A stretch of DNA of 64,000 bases from assembly GCA_030295235.1 (NCBI GenBank), contig AP026123.1:2108001-2172000 (forward strand), read 5' to 3'. Under the pieces are notes generated by a model, which worked only from the letters and a program-made list of their open reading frames with translations, made no database searches and was not told where the DNA came from. The stretch comes from Fistulifera solaris (taxonomy: Eukaryota > Bacillariophyta > Bacillariophyceae > Naviculales > Stauroneidaceae). The position numbers and the translations under genes were made by a program. Shown piece after piece: positions 10,081 to 22,969 of the stretch (positions are counted from its first letter, which is position 1; each line of letters starts with the position of its first letter).

Positions 10081-12489
10081 TTGCAGATTATTGAGGGAAA
10101 TTTTTATTGGGTAAAGAAATCTGAGTTCGAGGAAATCAGATATAGCATTTCACTGTATCACTCGATGTTTGTATCGCCCCTAGCTCGAATCGATATTTAG
10201 CTCTAAGTTAAAATTGAAACCATGGGCGAATCCTCATGAATTCATTCATTTTTATTAGCATAAACGTAACAAAAACCCAAAATTCATGATGTGTCTCCTT
10301 GAAAGAAACAACAACTGATATCCGTTATTTCTTCTCCCAAGACGACGTCTCGTTCAAATGAGCCATCCAGTCCGAATCCGTTTCTAATGCTTTATTTCGG
10401 CAAAAATGAATCCCTAAGACGTGGATAGGACTTAAAATAATATAATTTTGTGCTTTTGGCTACCCCGACAGGCGAACTTCCTTGAACCAAATGATAAAAC
10501 CAGATTCTCTCCAGTCAATAAGGTTCGATCCTCTTAATGTTAGATAGGGCTTGTTATTGTTATTGCAACAGGCGAACTTCCTCAAGCGAAATCATTAAAC
10601 CATACAGTCCTAATGTAAGATCATAAGCAACCTGACAGCCATATTGTCGTTCCTTTAACTTCCTCCTTAGTTTACAAAGCAGGGCATTTGACGTCCGATG
10701 GATAGTCCATACTCATGATGATAAGCAGCATGATTCACAACCACAAATCATCAATAACGTTCCGTCGCAGTGCAAAACGGTTTTAGTTTCTACCATAAAC
10801 ATTTTAAACTTTTCGCTCAAAAACCGTGCTCCTACGTGCAGTTTTGAGCTTTTCAATTAAACATAGTAAGGAAACCGATATAGCATTGAATGGATTTGTT
10901 CGCCTTTAAGACAGTTTTGCGTGATACATCGTCTTGAAAAGTATGCTACTTATGACTTTTAGATCTCAAAGACATTAGGAACCTGGTTACTTTTTCGAAT
11001 TGAGTTCCGCTTTGCTAGCCCCGCTTATTGTTTACCCAAAGAAATGAATGAATAACATTTGACAAAGGGCTTGCTTGTCGATGTTGCGAGTTGAACGAGT
11101 TTAACGTTCTGATCCTCATTAGCTCAGCAATCTTAGAAACGGAATAATCGCCAAATTCATAAACAAATGTATTATTGCTATCCGAAAGTGACTTTGATTA
11201 CGTTTGTCGTGTTGTTGATAGTTGTATAGCACAATGGTTAGTCAGCCCCCACCTTGAATTCAAATAAAAAATATATGAAACCTGCTTGTTTTATGTTCGG
11301 TATCACAACCCAGCAGCAAGCACTTGATAGATTTACAACAATATAAAAGTAACGACGGGGTTCGTAAGCACGTGTACGTGGTGATAGAAAAAGAGATTAT
11401 GATCGCTGATGGGCGAGCTGTAGATACGCCCCGCCATGCGCCATCCAAGTGACTATTTCTAATCAAGGAAGCTAGCTTGCTGGTGAAGATTTCTGCATAG
11501 ACGTTCTGTAGGTAGTGCGCGCCAAGCATCCTCTCAAGCCAAGTGAGCAATTCTGATCAGGGAAGCTAGCTTCCTTTATTCCCGAATATACTCAGTGGAT
11601 ATATTTTTAACTTCGATCCACGTGGTTTTACGAGAGAAATTGGGTACAAAAACCAAAGTTGTTTTTCAGTCTGGCAGATAATGAATCATCAATTTTAGGA
11701 AAATTTGTGTTTCTGATTTAATCAATTTCATTTCATAAACACAGACTATAAATGCCAATATTTTATTTTTTCGATCCACGTAATCTTACGAGAGAAATAT
11801 CGGATACCTGACAAAATGCGTTTGACAGGCTGGAATCTCTCAGACATAATAGAATCGATTTCAGGTTGGGCGTCAAGCTGAAGACGTTCAATGAATGTCG
11901 TCCTTGTCTTACTTGTCGCTCACAAGATACGATTTTGTCCGCCATTCCTTGGTTGTACGGCGAAGTCGGAATTGGCGCTCGCAGTGAGGCTTGGACTAAA
12001 AAAAGAGGCGCATGCCCCTATTTCGGTTTTGAGTTCGGTTCCGAGTAATGTAAATCTGCACTCAATTCGGTTCTCACTTTGTAGTCTAGAGAAAATACGG
12101 CTACTAGTCGTCTTATTTTTCCTAGTGTCAGAATGCAATTTCGACATCCGACTGAATTTTTCATTGTTCTTTTTTTCCCTACCCAATGCGGCTCTTAAGG
12201 TTTTGTCACGACAGGGGCGCGAGGCGCGTTTTTAGCTGCTCAAATCAGAAAAAATTAACTATAAAGTTGGGCGACAAGCTGCGAAAAAGGGTTCGGTTTG
12301 TCTTTGTCTAAGCAATCAAGCAATTCTTGCGATCGGTTGGAACAGTGAAGACATACAAGAAGAATTGGAACGATTTTGTCGGGTATAGCTTGTGTCTCGT
12401 GCAGATTGTCACATGAGAGCACGGCGAGGTCGGCTATTGCGCTCGCAGCGCTAGGTTTGATTTGCTTTGCACATTCTAGATATTCTCTC
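10081..12489. other. 2.4-kb gene-free AT-rich region with degenerate repeats
   Basis: I see no credible gene here. Imperfect duplications are common: a caggcgaacttcct block at about 10470 and 10570; a gaagctagctt block at about 11466 and 11555; a cgatccacgt..ttacgagagaaat block at about 11612 and 11769; and 11864-12095 against 12266-12600. An inverted repeat gctcaaaaac/gttttgagc sits at 10815-10849. The region looks like accumulated relics next to the transposon. Confidence 0.5.
11864..12095. repeat. Degraded duplicate of the region just downstream of RIC1
   Basis: This block parallels 12266-12600 in the same order: gttgggcg-caagctg, acgattttgtc, cggcgargtcgg, cgctcgcag, cctat-tcgg and caattcgg. 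It therefore extends the pattern of RIC1 3'-end duplication seen at 3.6 and 4.3 kb. Spacers differ in length, so it is an old copy. Confidence 0.45.
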
Positions 12490-15400
12490 CTAAGAAAGTA
12501 GAAAGCATTCCCTATCTCGGATTCGAGTGATGATAGACAGGTGATCGTAGATAGCCCGCGCCCAATTCGGCTTTTTAGTTGTCAGCTTCGTCCCCCCGTT
12601 GTCCATTCCTAGCAACAGCCTTGCCGTTAACGCACCAAGCCGCCAATTTGACTCACTGGAAGCAGGAAGAACTGCTTCAATAAGAGTGTCGACTGTACAG
12701 CGCGCTACATCGTGACAAGAGCCCAGTGTGGCTGAGTACAGGTAATTTTCGTTGTTAGATGAACAAGCCCAGCTGGTTGTTGAATCTTCATCAAAGCCGC
12801 TTATAATAAAGGTAGCAGCTGCTTCTCCTATCTTTGCTTCCCCTTTCCCACGATAAAAGATGTTGGGTAAAAAACAAAGTGCTGATTGGCGTTTGATCTC
12901 TTCGTCTTCCTTCGATTCGTTCGCAAAAGTATCATGAGCAACAGCGTCGCTGCCTATTTTCAATGCATATCGAAATAAGTCTCCAATTAAGCTCATTTCG
13001 TGCCGAAGTCTTGATCCCATCATTGGTCTCATCCCGTTCCCTCGCGCTAGTTTGTGCAATAACTCGCGGAGAATATGGTAGCAGTATCGCAAGGTGTTTT
13101 GCTGAGATGTTAGCATCGGTAAGGTGGCCGTGGCAACATCAAGCGCGCCTTGGTCTAAAGCCATTTCGAGCAAGTCAAGGACTTCCTCATGGCCCAACAT
13201 CCAGGACGAACTTGGAAGGGGGAAGAGCTTTCCGAAATTGCCCGGCTCGACTTGGCGCCCAACCTCTAGAAAGAACATTGAAAAATGAAGGGGTGAAGAA
13301 GCCATTCGCGCGCTGTCTACGCTGGTGGCTAAAAGTCGTTGTAGCAAACATTGCTTTGGGTCCAGTGTGAATGTCTCGTTATTGTTCAGGTTTTCCAGCA
13401 CTCTGAGGAAAAACACTTGGATTGCTAACATGAAAGCTTCATGAGAAGTACTCTGTTCGAAAACACGAACAGGATACTCTTGAAGGATTGTTGTCTGGTT
13501 CCAAACATCCGCAGCAATCGTTTGACTCGCAACAGAGTTAAGTGTAGGTAACAATCCCGGCGGTTTAACGCGAAATGCGCTTGGAGCAAATATTTCGTTT
13601 CGTAAAAAATCACACCTGAATAACAGGCTCTCGTGTCGATCGTCGAACGATCGGTGAAGCTTGTGGCTTTGTTGAGTTACAGCGATCATGCAGTCGGCGG
13701 GTCCAAGTTGGAGAGGACCTAATGTGATTTCCGTACTAGTTGTCGCGACAGGAACTTGCATCCAATCGGATGCTTTACCAGAAAAAGGCACTCCAGCCCA
13801 GCTTAGAGCTGGATGTGTGTACTGGCGACAAAAAGTATCTTTTAAAATATTTGATTCCGTTGCCTCGAAACAAAGCTCGCTGTCGCAATCTCCTTCTTCG
13901 CTGTTCCAAGACGGTACTATCCAGGTCACTATTTTATCGTCAAGTAGATGAATGATCCATACTGTTACCGGCCTTGACGTTGCTGCTGCTGTTGAAAATA
14001 TGGACCAAGACTGAGATATGCTGGATACTGACGATGACCTAGCGTCCGTACAATTTGAGGGGACAATTTCGCCGACAAGGCTAACGCCATTTCGAGACAG
14101 GGCCATAGCATCCAAACCAGCACCGAATTCCCTGGCAACTCCGATTGTAACCAGATGAGGGTCGGAAGAAGCTCGCGGTTTTTTAGCACCGAGATGGAAG
14201 TCAAACGAAGCGCCAGCGATGAAGATATCGCCTGGGCCTCCAATTGACCCCTCACCTACTAGTTCGCCTAGCACCCTGTAAGGTGGCGTATCCAATTTAT
14301 TCCCCCTTTTGGACTCTGCTGAAATAACTTGAAGCTGAAAACATAGGTATTCAGTCGACTCATTGTCGGTGGTAAGCAAAACGTACGATTTTCGCGATTC
14401 CTCTTTTGATACAAGAGGTTGCCCGAAAACGCTCAATTTCGAAGGAATAAAATCTTGAGCAAGCTTCAACCCCCAAGGCGAGGAGCAACTAGCGCCATTA
14501 CAGTCCGCTAGAAGTTGGTGACTCAGATCAAGTTTCGACTTGGACCAGCACGACAAGAAATATGAGAAAATGTTGCTCTCGTTCTGGATTTTTAGAACTG
14601 TAACGAGGATATCATCTGATAATCTATCATGAACAGACACAGTTTCTTCACTGTCTTCCCACCACGAAAAGCAAACAACTTGAAAGTTTTGCGCTATCAA
14701 ATCACTGCCAAGCAGATACCATCTAGGCCAAGCTCTTCGCTGTATGGAAACAGCGCAATTCTTCTCGCTTACTTTATCGATATCGGCAAGAGTCTCTCTC
14801 GATACGACGAAACTACTAGCAGACCTCTCGCTGGTCCAAAACCTGTTTTTTGTGTCAAAAAGTGAAGTTGATTTTTCAGCGACATCTACTACGCACAAAC
14901 CGACGTCGCAGGCAATTGCAATAGACCTGCCCCAGCGTCGACCAAATGCTGACATGCAGGGGTAGCGAATATGTGAAGGCAAACATGCTTCTGTCCACTC
15001 TAATTCGTAATCATCTCGTATCGCCCTTTTTTCATTCTTGGATATGCTACTGTTTTGGCGGTAAGAAAAACAGGCGAGTTGTGATCAAAGAAGGCATTGT
15101 TTGGCGATCGGCGTTCACAGGCAGGAGACAAAATCCCCAATTCGTATAAATCTTTCCTTATGAATTGCGTGACACTCAGTTCCCCGTGTAAAAACAAGGT
15201 AACGTCCGCTAGAACCATGATCTTATTCTGCTTGTCGCGAGCCAGTTGCAGGCATGAATACAGATAATGATCCGGGCACGAGTCGTGTTGGGCGTTTGAA
15301 GCCGTTTTGTATATTGAGAGGCCTTGTGTGTTGCTTTTCCAATGCCACAAAAGCGCATACGCTTCATTTGCCCCTGCGTCGTTGATGAAAAAGCACTGAA

Positions 15401-16889
15401 TAGTTGGTTCGTACTGAATTGGTCTGATATAGGTTACATGGGACACCCTTGTTGCGAGTGAGTGTGTTCGCTGGTCGTATCGATTATGATTGACCGAAGC
15501 TTCGAACACAAGCTGTGAGTGGGCAGACTCCTTCACATACTGCTTATTTATGGATAGCTGAGAAAGCACGCGCAACAACAAAGGAGACATTACATCGTCG
15601 AAATCTTGATCATTGCATAAGAGAACATATAGCGTGGATTGGTTACCACTTTGAAAAGAACAGCCAGCAAGTTACTTTTCGCCATCCAAGTAGCAAAAGT
15701 GATGCAACCGCTCTCTGAAAAGGAAAATTGTAGACGCCTTTGCGTCACTTGAAGGAACCAGCATCCGTCAGACGTATCGATAAGCACAAAAGGGTCGGGG
15801 CTTGTGAGATGGTCCTCAGTTACATCGGTGTTCGAGTTATTTTGCGGCAGTAGAAATTTATGAGCCTCGTCACTTTTTTTGACAAAGGTGAAATTCCACG
15901 TCAAACACACGTAAATTACCATCGACATCAATGGTGCACAACCGTCCTTTCTGTTTTTTAGCTAGCTCGGGTGTCGTTACTTGGTCCATACATTTAAGTC
16001 CGACTGGATTCAAGTGTGTATCGAAAGATGCAAAATCAATAAATCGACCAATAACACTGGCCCTTCGGTAAGAGACTGCCATAACACTGCCGTCACTGCA
16101 TCCCAAAAGAAGTAGGGATGACTCGTCATCATATCCTGATTTGGAGAAACCTTCATATGGTGTTCTAAGGTTGCATAAGCAAGTCGCTTTTCGAAAAGTG
16201 AGTGAATTTTCTTTGTTGTTCGCAACGCGAAGCAAACGCGGGGCAGCTGCAACCGGAATCTCCGTCAGGACCTCGCTGCCCACTATCGGAGCATGAATGT
16301 ACGTTGGAATCGGAGGCGGTGGTTTACCAGACTTCTTTCGAGGCACACGAAGCTGGAAAATCACAACAATCGATTCTTGACAGTCATCGAGAGGAACAAG
16401 GCAGGTCAGGAAACGTCTATCCGGCGAAAACAAAGTCTGCAATGGCGGAGCGCTATTTATGTTACTGGTGGATCTTTCGCCATTGCGCTCTTGTGTAGTT
16501 TCCAAGTAGAGTCGAAAAACTGACTCACGATGAGCGCTTTTTGAAAGTTGTTGGGAGAGAGGCGAAACGCGGACACGAATTTCAACAAATCTATCTTGCT
16601 TGGTCTCAGTGTTTCTGCAAACCATATAGCCGCATAGCGTAGTGACTACTGCTTGAAGTTCATTTTCAGGACATGAGCTAAAACTGCATAAAGAGGGGGA
16701 ATGCTCAGAATAGACGGCGTATTTCTCCTCCTCGTCATCCTTGGGATCGACAGTTTTGTTGATCGGCGAGAACGACAGCAAAGAAATGCTTTTACTACCT
16801 ATCGCTACTGGAAAGACCATGCCTCTGTCTTCTTCTCGGTTAGGAATGCAGGTCAACGACGGTGAAGTAGGAATCGTCAAGTTAAACAA
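12490..16889 (-). CDS. RIC1: RIC1-like Rab6 GEF subunit, frame interrupted
   Basis: RIC1 pairs with RGP1 to activate Rab6/Ypt6 in retrograde traffic to the Golgi. Four consecutive minus-strand frames make one protein of about 1,450 residues, close to the animal RIC1 length. The N-terminal half reads as WD40-like blades (LLGCSDGSVMAVSYR; GRLCTIDVDGNLRVFDVEF). The centre holds the RIC1-typical sequence PSHIRYPCMSAFGRRWGRS followed by IAIACDVGLCVVD, and the C-terminal RIC1 domain includes FFLEVGRQVEPGNFGKLF and LEMALDQGALDVATATLPML. Frames change at the T7 run 15874-15880, near 15655-15670, and at the T6 run 15027-15032. Each is a one-base shift and good coding text continues across. The start is unsure: ATG at about 16899 needs one base change in a T run, otherwise an internal Met is used. 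The 3' end has decayed copies at 3.6, 4.3 and 11.9 kb. A sequence error or a strain-specific allele are both possible. Confidence 0.65.
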
Positions 16890-16899
16890 CGTTCCTCAT

Positions 16900-17317
16900 G
16901 GTCGGAATAATAATCACCATCTTGCGATGTGAAAAAATCACGCGCATGTTACTTTAGTACGAGCGTTGCAGACATCGTAGCGGTACCGGACTTTCATGCC
17001 TGCATTCTCTTTGAGGTTGACGTATTTATCTAGGCTTGTGCCTAGTTAAAAAATTCTAGTTTCATGAAGAGGGTTGGCTGAGATCGAAAGCAGACTCATC
17101 TTCCTTTAAGGTTACTATCGTCACTTTAATTATCACGGGTGTCGCGTGCTAATCCGCGTACTAGAGGCAACATGCCCAAGTGCGTGTGCCTAAAATGAAA
17201 AAAATTGGACGATGATTCTTTTGGCATTTGTCCGGATCATTGTACAGCTAGCTACATCGAAAACTATTGACGTCAGTTTTTGTACAAAACTAGGATATTT
17301 AGACTCTTATAAGCACT
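16900..17317. promoter_or_regulatory. Intergenic, upstream of RIC1, with full CRE palindrome
   Basis: About 420 bp between the CBP 3' end and the RIC1 start. It contains the CRE palindrome tgacgtca at 17268-17275, roughly 370-390 bp upstream of RIC1. I see no coding sequence. The rest is unremarkable. Confidence 0.35.
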
Positions 17318-20300
17318 CTATGCACGTTTTCCGCGACATGCTCTGTTCATTTCTTGTCGTCTCCGATCGTCCATCGCCATCTGCTGCTTCTTTAGCTGAC
17401 GAAAGCGTTCTCGAATCGCCATGCAGTTAGGAACTGCACAATTTACTGTCTTGCATTGTCGCGCATGAATTTGCAAAGGGCCCAAATACGCTTGCATACA
17501 TTGCAACCACCTGTTGCCTTGATTTGACACTGCGATCCATGCTTCAAAAGACCCTTCATCTTGGTACAGTTCGCCGAGGGGCACTTCGCATTGGAACATG
17601 TGGCAGCATGTTGTAGAAGTGTCATGTGCAACTGTATACTGCGCTGACGCTCTTTACGCTGCTCTTCTGTCAAATCAGATTGTTGGCCGTTACCGACCGC
17701 AATCGGTTTCAACGGATGTGGATGCCTCGGCATCTTCGAGTTTGATACGCACTCGTGGCATTGATCGAAGTCTGCACAAGTAGGACAGTGGTATCGCACA
17801 CCAGTTAATATTTCCCTGGAACACGTGGCGCATTGTTGTACAAACTTGGGGGCGTCACGATTGTGAAGGTGCCACAGCACCATCATCGAAGAATGTTTTG
17901 CTCGACGGATCGTATCAAATTGGTAATGGTTTCCCTGACAAAGATTCAAGAACGCTTGCCGGTTGTTCAAGAATTCGCAATCAAGCTCCTCTTCATCATC
18001 GTCCAAGACTTTTACAGTTCGACCCTTGCTATCTTTGACAGTGATCGTTTTCGTAGCGTCTGATTTAGTTTTGGCAGGATCGTCTTCCTTAGAACTTTCT
18101 TCTTTCGGGACACCTTCCAAGTCTCTTTTCCTGGCAGCCATGGCGGCGAATTTTCCTTCCCGGATACTCAAATTTACTGCGTTGGGTTGAGAAGCAGTCG
18201 CTGGAACGGAAGCGCTTTCTTCCGCCTTCATGTCAACTTGTGGAGCGGATTGTACATCTCCGTTAAGCTCTCCTGCGGTAGGATCCGAGTCTGGCTTATC
18301 AGAAGATTTATTAACCTCTAATGACTCATCACCTTTGTCGTTCTTTGCCTCGACGCCGTTTGCGTCTGTGTCCATATGCGTTGTGGTATCTTTCTCTTCT
18401 TCAAGCTTGACTGGCTGCTGTTCCGTTGTTTCAGTCGCTGCTTTGTCGGTGGATGTCGGATTCTCCGTGATTGAGCTCTCACTTGAATTCAGTTTTTCGT
18501 TCGTATCCATTTCACTTGAATCCGCCGTTTTAGGATTATCTTTGGTCGCCGTTTCTGTTGACTCGCCTTCGTTGATCTTCCACGTGACGCCGTGCTCTTT
18601 GCGGTACTCTTCAATTTCTTTCGGAACTTGCATGTCCTCTTCCTTCGCCCCGCTCCAGGCGAGATAAGCCACAATAAAACTTTCCTTCATCGGTTGAATG
18701 GTTTCTCCCAATTTTACCATGACGTAGTCTCGACCTCCTTCCTCTAAACTTTTCTGATCAGCGCCGGATGGCAGAATGCCGCTGGCTTTCAAAGCCTCCT
18801 CGTCTAAGCCCGTAGACCGTGTGCCGCCACGACCAGACTTCTTCTTTTGTTTCGCCTTTTCCTTTTTCTTGCCTTGAAAGCTCGACTTTTTCCCCGTTTT
18901 CCCTTCTTCGATGTCTTTGATGATATTCTCGGCTTCGGCTGGAAAATAATCCCCGTCCATGTAAGGAACAACCGTGGCATCATTCTTCGGATTCGAGAAA
19001 TAGAGATCATACATGTTCGTCACTTTTCCAACAATTCCTCTCCGTTGTGACTCAACAAGCATGTCAATATACCACTGTTTCAAACGATCGTCTCTAGGAG
19101 TTTTCTGGTCTTCCGGTTTTGCATATAAGATGTAGTCATCGCCCTTCAAAGGAGGACACGCCCAAATGTGGGCTGTGGCGAACCCTCGACGGCGCACGTA
19201 GTCTAGGTAGGAAATCAAAATTTCATGGTAAATGAAAGTTCTCATCTGCCGCGGGCGCATGTAGTGAACGCTGTCTAAGTACGAAACATAGACAGTGCGG
19301 TTGTTGGGAGGAGGGTTTTTCTCGTCGTGCTCATAAACATAAAGCCCAAACAGAACAACGTCCACCCCGTCGAGATTTTGGAAAACAATGAAGCACTTGC
19401 AGCGAAAAGTGAATTCCTCGGGGTAATTCTTGAATGCATACCTTCTTTTCATGCGTTCCCTAACTTCCAGTTTTCTGTCCATGGACGTGACTTGCCGTAT
19501 CGTAATCGCGCCTCCCATTTGAATCTTTTTCTTGGCCTCTTCGAAAGGAATGTTTTCTGCAATGGACACCGCCTTAGACTTCTTCTCAACAAACTCATCG
19601 ACCTTCTGACGAACATGAGATTCCAGATACTGAGACATCTTCGTTCGAGGTAGATCTTCCGCCATCGGCGAGGAGGAGGTAGCTTCTAGGTTACCTCTTT
19701 TCTTACGTTCCTCGATCGTGCAACGAGGACAAGCATACTCCGAGCGTTGATCCTTGTTCTGTCTTGTGTTGAACAAGGCACAAATCTGGTGTACCCATCG
19801 CTCGCACCGATCACATTGCACCCAGCTTTCCTCATGCACCTCGTCGTTCTTCTTTTCGTCAAGCTTTCTTTCTTTACTTGAATATCACCTAGATCAATTG
19901 TTGAATTATCCCGGAGTTCCTGGTAACATTGATGACACCAATGATATTGATTGTTACCAGCCACGTAGTAGTGGCTGTTCCGTCGTATACGCTTCGACGG
20001 ACAATTCATGCCATTACAATAGAAGACTGGAGGCTCAAAAAGTAGCTTTTCGCAACCGCACAACAGACACGCTTCTCCGTTTTTCCTTTTCACATCTTCC
20101 TCCTCATTGAGAACTTCGATCAATTTGGCATAATCACGCACAAATTTCTCCCTCATCTCTTTTGCCATATTGTATACAACTGAACCTTCAGGGTTATAAA
20201 GCATCGCGTTGTCAAATGTCAGTAAAACATGCTCCTCGAACTCTTCAATCTTCTGATAGACACCATTCTCGAGCTTCTTCCTAATCGTCCCAAGGTCCAT

Positions 20301-21980
20301 TGGTTTCTTGATGACTTCAAAATAGTCAGGTAAACCAAGCTCGACCGGATCAACCGGGGTATTGAAAACCCAAGCATGCTGATGTGACTGCAGCAGTCGT
20401 AACACGTCAAGGCATTTCGCTTTCAGCTTTACTGGGGGCAACTGCAAACCGTTGTTCAGCGACTCGATATGACATTCAATCTGTTCGACCGAGAAACAAT
20501 TGATCAACGTGTGATCCTCCTGAGGTTTTGGGCCGGAATATTTCGGAGTTATGACCTGCCCGTTCGAAAAAGCCAAGCCAGGTGTAGCTGCAACAACCGG
20601 GCGCGAACTCTGTTGTTGCAACGCTTGTTGGTGGGCTAGCTGTGGATCCGTTTGTTGTAAGCCCGGTTGTTGCGATAGGCTGTAGCCGGATTGCGTTTGG
20701 ACGGGTACACCTGGTCGCGCGCTTGGGTGCTGCAAGGGTCGCTGTTGAACTTGAAAAGATGGGGCGGTCAATACCCCAGCAGTCCGTTGTTTCTTGTTCG
20801 GTGGTTCATTAGACAGGGGCTGCGGCGGTTGCGCTGAAACGGCCCCCGCCGGAACTGGTGCAAGAGGTTGTTGCTGCGTACCGTCTTGTGTCTGGTTTTG
20901 CTGCACAGCTTGCTGATGCCGTTGTTTGAGCGCTTGCATGTGCTTTTGCTTTTCGTGACTCCGATGGATGGCTTCGCGAACTGGTCCGCACACAGGGCAT
21001 CGCACGTCTTTGCAGCGATGGTAATGGCTCAAAACGTAACGAGAGCTTACGCAATGCGGAACAAGACATTTCTGGTTTTTGCATTCAGCAATATGCTTCC
21101 ACAATCGCTTCATACCTGCGCAGTGAGGGGTCACTGGGCATCGACCGTCTTCGTACTGACATTTTGCTGCGTGACGTAAGAGAAGTAGGCGCTGCTGTTG
21201 ATGTCGAAGGACTTGCTGTCTATTAGCTATTTGCCTTCCTCCATTGTTAGCCGTTGATAAATTTGGATTAGGTGCGCCTGAAAGTGCCGCCGGAGGTGCA
21301 GGAGCAGCCGGAGCGGCCCCCGGCTGACCGTATTGAATCTGTTGTAACGGAGGCGCCGGAGCAGCGACTGGGGCCTGCGGCTGCGAAGGAGCCGATGTCT
21401 GGGAGCCCATCATGGGGTTAATCTCAGCCATATTCACTATCCGTTGCTGTCCGTTGCTGACTTGTTGAGCCGGCATCTGAAGTGGTTGCTGTGTTTGTGG
21501 TTTGACGAGAGGTTGTTCTTGCGGCATCTGCCCAGCCATAGTCGACCGCGAGAACTGATTTATACCTGGCTGTTGCGCTTGTTGCTGCATCTTTTGTTGT
21601 TGCATCAACGCTTGTTGTTGCTGAAGTTTTTTTGTCTTCATTCCGATGTTGACGGCAAGTTGCTGCAGCCTGTGCTTCAAAGTATTTGCATCATTATACT
21701 CATTGAACGACTTCGCCGACCTGTACAAAGACTCTTCCAACCTTTTCGCCATTTGAGGCAACTTTTTCAGCCACTCCTGTGGCGCGTTAGGCTTCCGTTG
21801 TTGCAAGAGGTGCACAATTTTCGCAATCATTTTCCGACGATCCTCATAATCTTTGTCACTTTGCCATCCTCCATTTAGCCCTTGATGCGGAAATATTTGC
21901 TGCTGCTGTGGTTGTTGTTGTGTATTAGGTTGGGGAAAGCTCGTTCCACCGGAGCTGGGCTGCTGCGGATGAGTTTGCAT
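17318..21980 (-). CDS. CBP/p300-type histone acetyltransferase
   Basis: A transcriptional co-activator that acetylates histones. From ATG at 21980 ([12 protein letters not shown]) the domains run: Gln-rich start; KIX-like helices at about 43-115 ([28 protein letters not shown]); TAZ1 zinc domain at about 257-335; Pro/Gln linker; bromodomain at about 525-625 ([19 protein letters not shown]); Cys-rich CH2/PHD region with the [18 protein letters not shown] signature; the HAT core ([38 protein letters not shown]); acidic/Lys linker; ZZ finger ([19 protein letters not shown]); and TAZ2 at the C-terminus. The frame shifts by one base near 19865-19882, in an AAAG-rich stretch just before the PHD, and at the two-base run 17468-17469 inside TAZ2. 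Reading on gives canonical TAZ2 text ([15 protein letters not shown]) to the stop at 17318. Both shifts are probably sequence errors in an essential gene. The layout combines a plant-like N-terminal KIX with an animal-like bromodomain. Confidence 0.92.
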
Positions 21981-22969
21981 ATTGTTGCTTGGAATGTTTT
22001 TTCCCGAAAAAAGAAAACAAAATGGAGGATCGGCAGGCACAAATCGACAGCCGCAAAAGCGATACGTCCTAGCCGCTTCCTTTATCTTCAAAATGAGAGC
22101 AAAGTAAGTCAAGGAGTTTCGTTTAAAAGAAAAGAGACGCTTTGAAAAAGGTCGGCCAAAATTAGCTGCAAGTACCGCCAGCGTTCGTGCTTGTCACCGC
22201 GGCCGCGAGCGAAAACTCCCCGTTCTACGTGGCTTCACTACGAGATGGCCGTGGGGATTTTCGCATCTCACCATGATGACACGAATTGAGCGAACATCTC
22301 GAAAAAACATCTTTTCGAACAAAAATAAGATCGTTTCATGCTGCCATCTACTTAAGAAATATTATGAACATGAAAAACGTCGAAAGAACACTTACAATAG
22401 GATGTCAATAAGTGATTGTTACCCCGATGATGCCTTCCGCATGAACGTCTTGCTGCAGGGGCGTCCGTAGGAGTTTATACGGCAGATTACTGGGAAGATT
22501 GATGAGGGTGAGGGGTGGGGAAGAATTCATTCATTGCCGTGATGGCATGGTCGGCTCATAACCGGTTGACGAAAAATCACACAACAGACCTCTGCCTTAA
22601 TTGGCGTTCGTCTTCGCCTCATTTGTTAGAAAAAAGATGTGAAGTCGAGAACCGGAACAGAAAAGTATGCTCTGTCGCTTTAAGTACACTTTTTAAATCT
22701 ACCGATTATAGTACAATTACACAGTCAAATTTTTACTTACTACGTACGGTAGTCATCCATTCCACTCGTACTGGTACTCAAAATTTAGTGTTCTCGAAAA
22801 TACGCCTGTGCGCAACTCTCCGCAAAGATCTTGCTTTCTCTCTGAGAGAGTCTAGAGAGACCGAGTGGGTTCTAACGCCAACGCCCACTCCAAAATGAGG
22901 AATTAAATCGGTTGAACAGCTTTAAAATATCTTGCCGAGAGATTAGCGTTACAGTTCATTTACAAAAAT
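21981..22969. other. CBP upstream region, no gene seen
   Basis: About 990 bp between the CBP start and the 3' end of the next minus-strand gene. Short open frames here (for example 22515-22898) have no recognisable composition. An imperfect inverted repeat (gcgaaaactcccc near 22207 against ggggattttcgc near 22253) and a ctctctgagagag palindrome near 22838 are present. Confidence 0.4.

Noticed and set aside
10515-10535. GGTTCGATCC resembling a tRNA T loop
   Set aside because: No complementary T stem or acceptor stem around it.
11221-11295. tRNA-like text (tagcacaatggttagtca followed by ttgaattcaaa)
   Set aside because: The D-arm-like part does not pair, the T-loop-like part lies too close, and no cloverleaf can be drawn.
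18230-18667. Plus-strand Ser/Val-rich open frame
   Set aside because: Antisense to the acidic linker of CBP/p300.
22515-22898. Plus-strand open frame of 127 codons upstream of CBP
   Set aside because: No domain, no coding bias visible and no leader; likely chance.
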